In this document: positions 50,067 to 58,184 of the stretch, piece by piece
Layout of the letters: every line of letters begins with the position of its first letter
Position numbering within the stretch: position 1 is the stretch's first letter
Assembly: GCA_945881775.1 (NCBI GenBank)
Contig: CAMCVE010000015.1
Coordinates: 1 to 62,674 of the forward strand
Source: Bacteriovorax stolpii
GTDB lineage: Bacteria > Bdellovibrionota > UBA2428
DNA length: 62,674 nucleotides
Reading direction: 5' to 3'
The notes under the pieces: generated by a model
The model's input: only the letters and a program-made list of their open reading frames with translations
What the model was told of the DNA's origin: nothing
The model's database searches: none
Position numbers and translations under genes: made by a program

Positions 50067-50357
50067 ATGCTCAGAGTTTATTCCACATCGCGCATGTCGC
50101 CGCTCTGGCTTCTTCTGGCGCTGCCGCTCCTAATCTTCGTCGGGCTTCCCCTGGTTTTGGTGAGCGTGGCCGTGCTTGTGCTCTTAAGAGTTGGTTTCGC
50201 ACTTCTCAGAGGTCCACGTCCAACGGGCGCCGAAAAATCTCCCTGGGCCGATCCCAGCCTGAGCCCCGTAATCAAGAACAAAGAAATTGGTCCTTACCGC
50301 ATCAAGCAAAATGAAAGAGATCCCTCGGTGATCGAAGTTCTCGACGAGACGCCGTGA
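50067..50357 (+). CDS. Small membrane protein, unrecognised
   Basis: The 96-residue protein has a long hydrophobic segment (residues about 11-45, LWLLLALPLLIFVGLPLVLV then VSVAVLVLLRVGFALL), probably two close spans or one long helix. A polar cytoplasmic or periplasmic tail with WADPSLSPV and ERDPSVIEVLDE follows. I recognise no family. It follows the FAH gene by 14 bp but has its own predicted promoter. It converges on rarA with 7 bp between stops. Confidence 0.7.
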   Translation: MLRVYSTSRMSPLWLLLALPLLIFVGLPLVLVSVAVLVLLRVGFALLRGPRPTGAEKSPWADPSLSPVIKNKEIGPYRIKQNERDPSVIEVLDETP

Positions 50358-50364
50358 ATCGTTC

Positions 50365-51663
50365 TTAGACGCCCTTGCGAAGTTTTGTAAAATACTCGAG
50401 ACGTTTTGCAAGGTCTCTCTCAAAACCGATGTCGCGCGGCTCATAAAATTTTCGATTTTGAAGCGGCTCGGGCATCGTGGCTTGTTTGGAGACACCTGTC
50501 GCCGTGTCGGGATCATACTCGTAGCCCGCACCGTACCCCAGATCTTTCATGAGCCCCGTGGGCGCGTTGCGATAGTGCAGAGGAACAGGCAGACTTCCCG
50601 AATCGCGCACTTCAGCGCGCGCTTGCTTTGAAGCCATGTAGAGCGCATTCGATTTGGGAGCGAGAGCGAGATAGACGGCAGCCTGAGCCAGCGCGACATC
50701 GCATTCGGGCACCCCCACGAAATCCACAGTTTCCTTGGCAAGCATCGCCTGCTGGAGCGCGGCGGGATCAGCCAAGCCGATGTCCTCGCTGGCGGCGCGA
50801 ACAAGACGCCTGGCAATAAAGAGGGGATCTTCGCCGCCCTCGAGCATGCGCGCGAGATAGTAAAGAGCGGCCTGAGGATCGGAACCGCGAATCGATTTGT
50901 GGAGAGCCGAAATTAGATTGTAGTGATCTTCGCCCGTGGCATCGTAGGCCACAACACTTTTGGCGAGCGCCTCGAGTGCGGCTTCACGGGTCACAATGGA
51001 ATCGCGTCGAAGCGAAAGCCATTCGAGCGCATTGAGAGCAGCCCGAGCATCGCCACCACTAGACTGCGCAAGAAGCGTGATCACGTCGTCGGCAATCTTG
51101 AGATCTTTGTTTCCGAGACCTCGCGTGGTATCCGCGAGTGCTTTACGAATAATCTTTTCGAGATCCTCAACTGATAGAGCTTCTAGAATAAAGACACGCA
51201 AACGACTCAGCAGAGCTCGGTTGAGCTCGAAACTCGGATTCTCTGTAGTCGCACCCACAAGGCTGAGAATTCCCTCCTCGACGGCGGGAAGTAGCGCGTC
51301 CTGCTGAGTTTTATTGAAACGGTGAATCTCGTCGATAAAAAGGAGCGACGGGCGCCCCTCGAGACGGAGAAGATTCTGGGCCTCCTCAATGACGGCTCGC
51401 ACGTCTTTGACGCCCGAGTTTGTGGCGGACAAGGTTGTGAAATGCGCATTGCAGCTCAATGCGAGCAGGCGCGCGAGTGTGGTCTTTCCGGTTCCAGGCG
51501 GTCCCCAAAAAACTAAGGACGGAAGCCTTTCGATGCGTTTTGTTGCGAGATCTTCGATGATGCGCCTAAGTAGTTTGCCCTCGCCCAGAACTTCCTGCTG
51601 TCCGAGATATTCGAGGAGAGTACGCGGGCGCATGCGCTCTGCAAGCGGCTCAAAGAGATTCAC
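50365..51663 (-). CDS. rarA: Replication-associated recombination protein A (AAA+ ATPase)
   Basis: RarA/MgsA/WRNIP1 acts at stalled replication forks. The 432-residue protein has RPRTLLEYLGQQEVLG at the start, Walker A GPPGTGKTTLARLLA, Walker B LLFIDEIHRFNKTQQDALLP, sensor 1 GATTENPSFELN, and the C-terminal tetramerisation domain (DHYNLISALHKSIRGSDPQAALYYLARMLEGGEDP). I start at GTG 51663 because it overlaps the udk stop (GTGA) and gives the standard N-terminus; the frame is open to 51708. It is last in the uracil operon, with no obvious functional link. Confidence 0.93.
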   Translation of the reverse strand: MNLFEPLAERMRPRTLLEYLGQQEVLGEGKLLRRIIEDLATKRIERLPSLVFWGPPGTGKTTLARLLALSCNAHFTTLSATNSGVKDVRAVIEEAQNLLRLEGRPSLLFIDEIHRFNKTQQDALLPAVEEGILSLVGATTENPSFELNRALLSRLRVFILEALSVEDLEKIIRKALADTTRGLGNKDLKIADDVITLLAQSSGGDARAALNALEWLSLRRDSIVTREAALEALAKSVVAYDATGEDHYNLISALHKSIRGSDPQAALYYLARMLEGGEDPLFIARRLVRAASEDIGLADPAALQQAMLAKETVDFVGVPECDVALAQAAVYLALAPKSNALYMASKQARAEVRDSGSLPVPLHYRNAPTGLMKDLGYGAGYEYDPDTATGVSKQATMPEPLQNRKFYEPRDIGFERDLAKRLEYFTKLRKGV

Positions 51664-52277
51664 GTCGAGCCCAGACCCTTGACTGCTTCCAATAGATCCA
51701 CAGCACAAGCCTCAACAACTCTATCGCCCGGGAAAAGCAGGTCTGCATGGATCTTTGAGGGTTCCACGAACTCGTCATGCATCGGTTTCACTTGAAGTGA
51801 AAACTGTTTCCGAACGCCATCAGGAGTGCGTCCCCGCTCTCGCACATCGCGATCGAGACGCCTGGAAAACCTCAGATCTTCATCGGTATCAACGAAGACT
51901 TTTAAATCCAGCGCGCGGCAAATCTGCGGCTGCGACAATAGAAGCGTTCCATCGACAATCACAACATCGCAAGGCTCAAAACACTCCGTACGCGCGAGTC
52001 TCGAATGCGTGGCAAAGTCATACTGAGGAACCTCGACAGCCCGCCTCTGTTTAAGAGAGCGGAGGTGAGTCGCGAGCAATGAGAACTCGAGGCTATCGGG
52101 ATGATCAAAATTCACCGAACCGCCATCGCCATCGAATCGGTGACTTTGATCGATGTAATAGGAATCCTGATAGAGGACCTTAGCAGACGAGCCCAAAAGT
52201 TTCAGCAGCTCCAAAGCAAGCGTCGTTTTGCCGGACCCACTCCCTCCTGCGATACCAACCACCACCACAGGTCTCAT
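51660..52277 (-). CDS. udk: Uridine kinase
   Basis: Udk phosphorylates uridine and cytidine to UMP and CMP. The 205-residue protein shows Walker A GIAGGSGSGKTTLA, the substrate loop QDSYYIDQSH, FDHPDSLEFSLL and the lid RRLDRDVRERGRT. Its ATG overlaps the upp stop by 4 bp. Together with upp it supplies UMP from uracil or uridine, which fits the URC genes upstream in the same operon. Confidence 0.93.
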   Translation of the reverse strand: MRPVVVVGIAGGSGSGKTTLALELLKLLGSSAKVLYQDSYYIDQSHRFDGDGGSVNFDHPDSLEFSLLATHLRSLKQRRAVEVPQYDFATHSRLARTECFEPCDVVIVDGTLLLSQPQICRALDLKVFVDTDEDLRFSRRLDRDVRERGRTPDGVRKQFSLQVKPMHDEFVEPSKIHADLLFPGDRVVEACAVDLLEAVKGLGST

Positions 52278-52918
52278 AGAGTGTTGAAAAGCCGATCGCC
52301 CGCGTCGCCGAGTCCGGGCAGCAAATATCCTTTTTCGTTGAGCGATTTCTCGACTGAGACTGTGAGAATCTTAACATCGGGGTGAAGATCATTGATTTTC
52401 TTGATGCCCACCTCGGCCGAAAGCACCGAGACAAAAGTGATCGGCCCCACACCGTATTGCTTGAGGCGGTCGAGAGTCGCGAGAGCGGTGTCCCCGGTTG
52501 CAAGCAGGGGATCAAGAAGCAACACGCGCTTTCCACGGAAACTTATGGGAACACGGAAATAGTACTCCACGGTGTTGTTCATAAATTTATCGCGGTAGAT
52601 GCCGACGTGTCCCACCCGCGCGAACGGAAGGGTGCTCAAAAAGCCATCGAGCATTCCTTCGCCCGCCCGCAAGATCGAAATGATCACGACCTCCTCGTCA
52701 ACGCGCGGAAGCTTGGCTTTCTGCATAGGAGTTTCGACCTGACGCAATTTCGTTTTAAGATCGCGTGTCGCCTCGTAGGCCAGGAAGATACTGATTTCGC
52801 GCAAAGTCTGGCGAAAACTGTGTGAGGTCGTTTTCTTATCACGCAGGGTCGCGAGTTTCTCCATGAGAACCGGGTGCTCAACGATGGTGAGATTTTTTAA
52901 TTTTGTAGATGCGCTCAT
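52274..52918 (-). CDS. upp: Uracil phosphoribosyltransferase
   Basis: Upp makes UMP from uracil and PRPP. The 214-residue protein has the PRPP loop LLLDPLLATGDTALATLDRLK and the uracil-binding C-terminus YLLPGLGDAGDRLF. In yeast a uracil phosphoribosyltransferase (URC6/FUR1) is needed for the URC uracil-degradation pathway. It begins 12 bp after the DUF1688 gene, so here it may feed catabolism as well as salvage. Confidence 0.95.
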   Translation of the reverse strand: MSASTKLKNLTIVEHPVLMEKLATLRDKKTTSHSFRQTLREISIFLAYEATRDLKTKLRQVETPMQKAKLPRVDEEVVIISILRAGEGMLDGFLSTLPFARVGHVGIYRDKFMNNTVEYYFRVPISFRGKRVLLLDPLLATGDTALATLDRLKQYGVGPITFVSVLSAEVGIKKINDLHPDVKILTVSVEKSLNEKGYLLPGLGDAGDRLFNTL

Positions 52919-52930
52919 AATTTCGTTTCC

Positions 52931-54163
52931 TCAGAAGACCGTTCCGTCGCTTTGAATTTTGTAAGGAGGCTGACCGGCACGCAGACGGGCCGCCGTTTCA
53001 CGACCCGCAAGCCAAGTTCCGCCTTGCAGAACCTTGCCAAGAGGAAGCTCCTCAGAACTGAGCTTCAAATCCTTGCGGATGAGATCCGCAACTTCGTCGA
53101 GAAGGCAGACCGTAAGTGCTCGCCACTCAATCAAAAAGTTTTCATTGGGCGAGTGAGTCTTTGCGATATCCGACGCATTCCGAGGCACAAGAACTCCCAT
53201 ATCTGTGAAGAGCCCTCCGTTGCGATACTCAGGCAGTCCCGTGAACTGGGTGACACCAGAAACCGCAAGTCCCGCCGCTTCGAGAGGATAGATCATTGAG
53301 TAGGAGAGCCACTGCGAAAGCTTGTGAAAAGCTACGATGTTCGAGAACTCAGGACTTGCCCCTTGGGGATAGATCCAGGCATCTCCAAGACGACAACCCT
53401 TCACGACAAAGCGCTCGGGCCACATGTCACCAAGTCCCCAGAGAAGACCCCTAAGAAGGGTCTGTGCGGGAAGCTTGCCCTCGTCGAGTCGAGCTGCATA
53501 CCAGTCGACGAGGTGCCCTGGCCTGGAGAGTGTGCCGCGCGTAAAAAACTCCCCACGCTTTTCGAGACAATCTCCGAGCTTTTGCATGAGACCAATTCGT
53601 CCTTCGACACCCGTCATAGGATTTGATGCGCTCACCTGAAAAGCTGCGCTCATCGCAGGTACTGTGAGGCTTCTGAGCGCATGAGCATCGACACGTAAAG
53701 GATCCTTGGAATCCGACGAGAAGAGTCCGCCTTCAAACATCTCGAGACTGGCAACGGCAAGTCCCTCAGACCGGGTGTAAGACTGTCCGTCGCGCGCACG
53801 ATACGACCAATCAGGTCCCGCACCCGCATCGAGCAGCACTGAAACAAGGACAAGGTCTACAAGAGCTGCAGCTCGCTCACGAGGGGAGCGACCGACAAGC
53901 CGCTTTTCGAGGCTCGCGACACGGTCGACGCCACCGACGTTGAAATGTTCCCACCTAGAGTGAAAAGGAACCTTGAGATCGGGATAGTTCTTGAGAATCA
54001 AATCGCGCACAAACGCCGCACAAGCAGGAAGTTTCGCTAGATCCACTCGAAACTGCGTGCCGCCCGTAAGAGCAAGATCGTAGATCCGGCGTGAACGTGA
54101 ACGCACGAAATCCGTCGAACAGAGTTCCTCGAACTGAAGATCGCTCAGCGACACCTTAGTCAT
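52931..54163 (-). CDS. DUF1688 / URC4-type uracil catabolism protein
   Basis: The 410-residue protein matches the URC4/Urg3 (DUF1688) family. Recognisable stretches are YPDLKVPFHSRWEHF, LLDAGAGPDWSYR, FHKLSQWLSYSMIYPLE, GLPEYRNGGLFTDMGVL and FLIEWRALTVCLLD. URC4 is required for the reductive-independent URC route of uracil breakdown found in Lachancea kluyveri and in some bacteria; its exact reaction is not known to me. It overlaps the URC1-like gene by 8 bp and upp follows by 12 bp, giving the conserved URC1-URC4-UPRT set. Confidence 0.88.
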   Translation of the reverse strand: MTKVSLSDLQFEELCSTDFVRSRSRRIYDLALTGGTQFRVDLAKLPACAAFVRDLILKNYPDLKVPFHSRWEHFNVGGVDRVASLEKRLVGRSPRERAAALVDLVLVSVLLDAGAGPDWSYRARDGQSYTRSEGLAVASLEMFEGGLFSSDSKDPLRVDAHALRSLTVPAMSAAFQVSASNPMTGVEGRIGLMQKLGDCLEKRGEFFTRGTLSRPGHLVDWYAARLDEGKLPAQTLLRGLLWGLGDMWPERFVVKGCRLGDAWIYPQGASPEFSNIVAFHKLSQWLSYSMIYPLEAAGLAVSGVTQFTGLPEYRNGGLFTDMGVLVPRNASDIAKTHSPNENFLIEWRALTVCLLDEVADLIRKDLKLSSEELPLGKVLQGGTWLAGRETAARLRAGQPPYKIQSDGTVF

Positions 54164-55421
54164 TGAGCGCCCGTCCCTTGACCTTCTTCAAGGCCTTGCC
54201 TTTTTTTACGGGACCAATGTCGGCAAAATATCCGGCCGCCTTCTTGGCTTCCATCTCGACCGAGGCGTCCTGCGGGACGAGTTCGTCAGGAATCTGCACA
54301 CGCCGACCGACTTTGATTCCACTGCCCACGATAGCATCGTATTTCATGTTCGACATCGATACGAGATTGTCGATCCTCTTCACGCCGAGCCAATGAAGCA
54401 CGTCCGGCATGAGCTCTTGGAAGCGCATGTCCTGAACTCCCGCCACGCATTCTGTGCGCTGGAAATAGGTGCTCGCAGAGTCTCCACCCTTCTGACGCTT
54501 ACGCGCGTTGTAGACAAGGAACTTGGTGACTTCGCCAAGAGAGCGGCCTTCCTTGCGGTAGTAGACCACAAAACCAACTCCACCCTCTTGAGCTGTGCGA
54601 ATAGACTCTTCGATGCCATGGGTGAGATAGGGACGGCAGGTGCAAATATCAGAACCAAAAACATCAGACCCGTTGCATTCATCATGAACACGGCAGGTGT
54701 GCACTTTGTCGGCGCGACCAATGTCGCCGGGCTCACCAAAAATATAAATCGTTGTGCTTCCGATAGGCGGAAGCATGACTTTGAGATCGGGCCGAGTGAT
54801 GAGCTCGGGGAACATGCCGCCCGTCTGCTCGTACATCGTCTTGCGCAGCTCTTGCTCGGTCACGCCAAAACGTTTTGCAATTCCAGGCAAGTACCATACA
54901 GGGTCAAGCGCCGCCTTGGTCACGACAACATCCCTGTTGGGTTTGATGATCTTACCATCGATCTTGAGGCGTCCCGCACTGATCGCCTGATTGATCTCGG
55001 GCATCTGCAAATGCGCTTTGGTGATCGCAATGCTTGGACGGATATCGAGGCCCTGTTTGAGCTCTTTCTTGAAAACGTCGACGATGTCCGCCCCCCAAGG
55101 ATCCAAGGAAACAATCTTCTCAGGGTCCGTCCATGAGGGATGCGGACCGATGCGCACCACAGGAGACGTGTTGGTGAGGTCAGGACGGTGTTCGGTTTTG
55201 AGATTTCCGGCTGCCATGGCAAGAGCTCGGTAAACGGCGTAGCCGCCGCTGTGCGAGCCAATAGCGTTGCGAAGATCAGGATCCGTGAACGTCGCAATGA
55301 TGGGACCGCGCTCAGACGCTTTCTTAGCTCCCCAGTGAATCGGAGGGCTCTTGTAAATATGATGAGGATGGGACGTCAGAATGATGTGAGTTTTGCGTTC
55401 CTGGTGGGTTTTGGGGGACAT
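54156..55421 (-). CDS. URC1-type GTP cyclohydrolase II-like protein
   Basis: From ATG 55421 the protein has 421 residues. Its C-terminal half is a RibA-like domain: RVHDECNGSDVFGSDICTC with the Cys of the zinc site, and VGFVVYYRKEGRSLGEVTKF in place of RibA's YLRQEGRGIG loop. The N-terminal 190 residues (LTSHPHHIYKSPPIHWG, IGSHSGGYAVYRALA) are specific to the URC1 group. URC1 is proposed to open a uracil-derived ring as RibA opens GTP. The start is uncertain: none of the candidates (ATG 55421, GTG near 55445, 55619) has a clean Shine-Dalgarno, and longer forms would run into the divergent gene at 55507. It heads the operon. Confidence 0.85.
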   Translation of the reverse strand: MSPKTHQERKTHIILTSHPHHIYKSPPIHWGAKKASERGPIIATFTDPDLRNAIGSHSGGYAVYRALAMAAGNLKTEHRPDLTNTSPVVRIGPHPSWTDPEKIVSLDPWGADIVDVFKKELKQGLDIRPSIAITKAHLQMPEINQAISAGRLKIDGKIIKPNRDVVVTKAALDPVWYLPGIAKRFGVTEQELRKTMYEQTGGMFPELITRPDLKVMLPPIGSTTIYIFGEPGDIGRADKVHTCRVHDECNGSDVFGSDICTCRPYLTHGIEESIRTAQEGGVGFVVYYRKEGRSLGEVTKFLVYNARKRQKGGDSASTYFQRTECVAGVQDMRFQELMPDVLHWLGVKRIDNLVSMSNMKYDAIVGSGIKVGRRVQIPDELVPQDASVEMEAKKAAGYFADIGPVKKGKALKKVKGRALND

Positions 55422-55470
55422 CCAAATGTTGTAGGCCGGCTTCACGCCTCCGTCCAGACTCCCGCCGAAC

Positions 55471-55499
55471 TTGTTAGGACCCCAAGCGCCAGCTAGACT
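55471..55499 (+). promoter_or_regulatory. Predicted promoter of the CoA-binding protein gene (leaderless spacing)
   Basis: TTGTTA (55471-55476) and TAGACT (55494-55499) are 17 bp apart. The -10 ends exactly 7 bp before ATG 55507. Confidence 0.5.
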
Positions 55500-55506
55500 T
55501 AGGCCA

Positions 55507-55893
55507 ATGAAGACCCTAGGAGCCATCCTGGTACTCGGAGCACATCCAGAGCCCTCGAGATTCGCACATCGCGCCATGAAACTTCTTGCCACGTATGGCT
55601 TTGATGCGACGCCAATCAATCCTCGATTTTCCGAGCTTCTGGGACAACCCTGCTATGCAAGTCCCTCCGCTTGGCAGCAAAAGAATCCGGATAAAACTGT
55701 CGATACCGTCAGCTTTTACCTCAACCCCGCTCACTCCACGAAGCTCATCGAGGAACTTGTGGATCTGCGCCCTCGTCGCGCGATCTTTAACCCGGGATCG
55801 GAAAACCCAGAATTGGCGCGCCGACTCCGTGAGGTGGGCACTGAAGTTCTCGAAGATTGCACGCTCGTCATGCTGGAAGCGGGACGATTCTAG
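55507..55893 (+). CDS. CoA-binding domain protein (YccU-like)
   Basis: The 128-residue protein has a Rossmann fold: KTLGAILVLGAHPEPSRFAHRAM at the start and RAIFNPGSENPELARRL, with E in place of the usual W/G..GxxNEE pattern. The family binds CoA; its function is unknown. It is close to YccU in length (137). The ATG lies 7 bp after a TAGACT -10 box and has no Shine-Dalgarno. It is followed 2 bp later by the antiporter gene, so the two form an operon divergent from the URC genes. Confidence 0.8.
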   Translation: MKTLGAILVLGAHPEPSRFAHRAMKLLATYGFDATPINPRFSELLGQPCYASPSAWQQKNPDKTVDTVSFYLNPAHSTKLIEELVDLRPRRAIFNPGSENPELARRLREVGTEVLEDCTLVMLEAGRF

Positions 55894-55895
55894 AG

Positions 55896-58124
55896 ATGCC
55901 ACATCTGCCGACCTTGATTCAAGATCTTGCCCTGATCCTCGCTGCGGCCGCCGTTGTCACTCTTGTTTGCAAGTGGCTCAAACAGCCCGTTGTTCTGGGC
56001 TATATTCTAGCGGGCTTTCTTGTCGGACCCCATTCGTCCTTTTTTCCCACCGTTCAAGAAAGCAGCAACATTAGCATCTGGGCCGAGATTGGAGTCATCT
56101 TCTTGCTTTTCGGACTCGGCCTCGAGTTCAGCTTTCGAAAGCTAGCAAAAGTCGGACCTTCGGCGTCAATCACTGCGCTTGTAGAGGTGATCTCGATGCT
56201 CGGACTCGGCTACCTGACCGGACAATTCCTCGGATGGTCCGACCTCGACTCACTTTTCCTAGGCGGCATCCTCTCGATTTCTTCGACCACCATTATCATT
56301 CGAGCCTTTGACGAACTGGGCCTCAAAAGTCGCAAGTTCGTGAGTCTCGTGTTTGGCGCCCTCATCATCGAAGATTTTGTCGCCATCTTGCTCCTTGTTC
56401 TCCTTTCAACGCTCGCCGTCACTCTGCGCTTCCAGGGTTCGGCGCTGATCGCCGAAACTGCAAAGCTCGGATTCTTTCTGGTGCTCTGGTTTGTAACTGG
56501 CATCTTCGTACTCCCAAGCTTCCTCAAAAAAGCACGGCGCTTTCTGAACGATGAAATTCTCACGATCGTTTCACTCGCACTCTGCTTGGTGATGGTGATT
56601 TTAGCGAGCAAAGCAGGTTTCTCACCTGCTCTAGGTGCTTTCATTATGGGATCGCTACTCGCCGAAACAACTGAAGCGGAGAAGATCGAACACCTTACTC
56701 GCCCGATCAAAGTGTTTTTTGCAGCTCTATTCTTTGTCTCCGTTGGGATGTTGATTGATCCCGCCGTGCTCGTGGCACAAGCTGGCCCTGTAGTCTTTAT
56801 CACTTTCATTACGATCTGCGGCAAGTCCCTTAGCTCAGCCATTGGAGCCTTGATATCCGGCCAAACGCTGAGGCATTCTGTTCAGTCGGGACTGAGTCTT
56901 TCTCAGATCGGAGAATTTTCGTTTATTATTGCATCGCTTGGGCTCACACTCAAAGTAACCAGTGATTTTCTCTACCCCATCGCCGTTGCGGTTTCTGCGA
57001 TCACCACCCTTACGACTCCCTACCTTATTAGGGCTGCCGACCCTATCGCTGACACGCTCGAACGCAAGCTACCGCGTAGCTGCCTGGATGCAATACGGCG
57101 CTACAGCAGCACCATGCAAAGCATCACGCCCAGCAACACGTCGCGGACTTTTGTTAGAACGCGACTCCTTCGAGTGCTTGTGAATTCAACTGTCGTGATT
57201 GCCATCTATGGACTTTCGGAGACCTGGCTTCGTCCTTTTGTGCACCACCAACTCGAAGCAGCCCACGCTGCCAACACTGTTTATGCTGTTATCACGCTGC
57301 TGCTAGCAGGCCCTTTCCTCTGGGCTGTAGCACTCGGAGGCACTCAGGCTTCGTCCCTGCGTGAACTGATTCTTAGTACCCGCACTTTAGGGCCACTCGT
57401 GTTTATCGAAGTTGCGCGCTTTCTATTCGCCCTTGGACTCGCTCTGTATTTGATTATTCACCTTAAGCTTATTGATTCGTCACTCGGATTCACCGCAGTT
57501 GGGATCATCATGACCGCAATCTTTCTCTTCTGGTTGCGACTCGGTAGCGTCTACCGATGGTTTGAAAGTCGCTTTCTTACAAACCTCTCGGCCAGGGAAC
57601 ATAGCCAATCACCCGATGACGCTGAACCCGTTCCAGCACTCACTCCCTGGGATGCGCACATCGCCTATTTCCTCGTACCCCAGGAGGCATCTTTTGTTGG
57701 TCAATCACTCGCCGAGCTAGGTATCCGCGAACGTTTTGGAGTGAGTGTCGCGGTCATTCAGAGAGGTCGCAAAAAATTCATGGTCCCAAGCCGCAACGAG
57801 AGGATATTTCCTGGCGACAATATTGGCGTCATTGGCACCGATTCTCAATTGGCGCAATTCAAAGTCTTTCTCGAAGAGAGCCTGAGCAATCCGCTCGATT
57901 TCGACAACAAGGACTACGTCCTGAGATCTTTCCGGATCGGATCGGAGTCACCTTGGGTCGGTTCCAAAATTCGAGAAATGGGTCTCGGCGAACGTGCCCA
58001 GGGAATGATCGTGGGCCTTGAGCGCGGACCGGAACGTATTCTCAATCCAGACGCCAACACCCAGCTCTTCGAAGGTGATCTCATATGGGTTGTTGGCGAT
58101 GAGGCGGGGCTAAGGCAAATTTAG
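55896..58124 (+). CDS. Kef-type cation/proton antiporter (CPA2) with C-terminal TrkA-C domains
   Basis: The 742-residue membrane protein has the CPA2 exchanger core of about 12 spans in residues 5-385 (LLFGLGLEFSFRKL, ISSTTIIIRAFDELGL, FVSVGMLIDPAVL, GLSLSQIGEFSFIIASLGL). An additional helical region with about four spans follows (about 425-560), and then two TrkA-C modules (YFLVPQEASFVGQSLAELGI and FRIGSESPWVGSKIREMGL). No RCK-N NAD-binding Rossmann domain is present, unlike KefB/KefC. It probably exchanges K+ or Na+ for H+. I start at ATG 55896, 2 bp after the CoA-binding gene. Confidence 0.9.
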   Translation: MPHLPTLIQDLALILAAAAVVTLVCKWLKQPVVLGYILAGFLVGPHSSFFPTVQESSNISIWAEIGVIFLLFGLGLEFSFRKLAKVGPSASITALVEVISMLGLGYLTGQFLGWSDLDSLFLGGILSISSTTIIIRAFDELGLKSRKFVSLVFGALIIEDFVAILLLVLLSTLAVTLRFQGSALIAETAKLGFFLVLWFVTGIFVLPSFLKKARRFLNDEILTIVSLALCLVMVILASKAGFSPALGAFIMGSLLAETTEAEKIEHLTRPIKVFFAALFFVSVGMLIDPAVLVAQAGPVVFITFITICGKSLSSAIGALISGQTLRHSVQSGLSLSQIGEFSFIIASLGLTLKVTSDFLYPIAVAVSAITTLTTPYLIRAADPIADTLERKLPRSCLDAIRRYSSTMQSITPSNTSRTFVRTRLLRVLVNSTVVIAIYGLSETWLRPFVHHQLEAAHAANTVYAVITLLLAGPFLWAVALGGTQASSLRELILSTRTLGPLVFIEVARFLFALGLALYLIIHLKLIDSSLGFTAVGIIMTAIFLFWLRLGSVYRWFESRFLTNLSAREHSQSPDDAEPVPALTPWDAHIAYFLVPQEASFVGQSLAELGIRERFGVSVAVIQRGRKKFMVPSRNERIFPGDNIGVIGTDSQLAQFKVFLEESLSNPLDFDNKDYVLRSFRIGSESPWVGSKIREMGLGERAQGMIVGLERGPERILNPDANTQLFEGDLIWVVGDEAGLRQI

Positions 58125-58184
58125 CCGCCTTACCCGCCCTACCCAATCGCCTTGTCTTCGCGAGCCTGCTAGGGTTTCCTGGTT

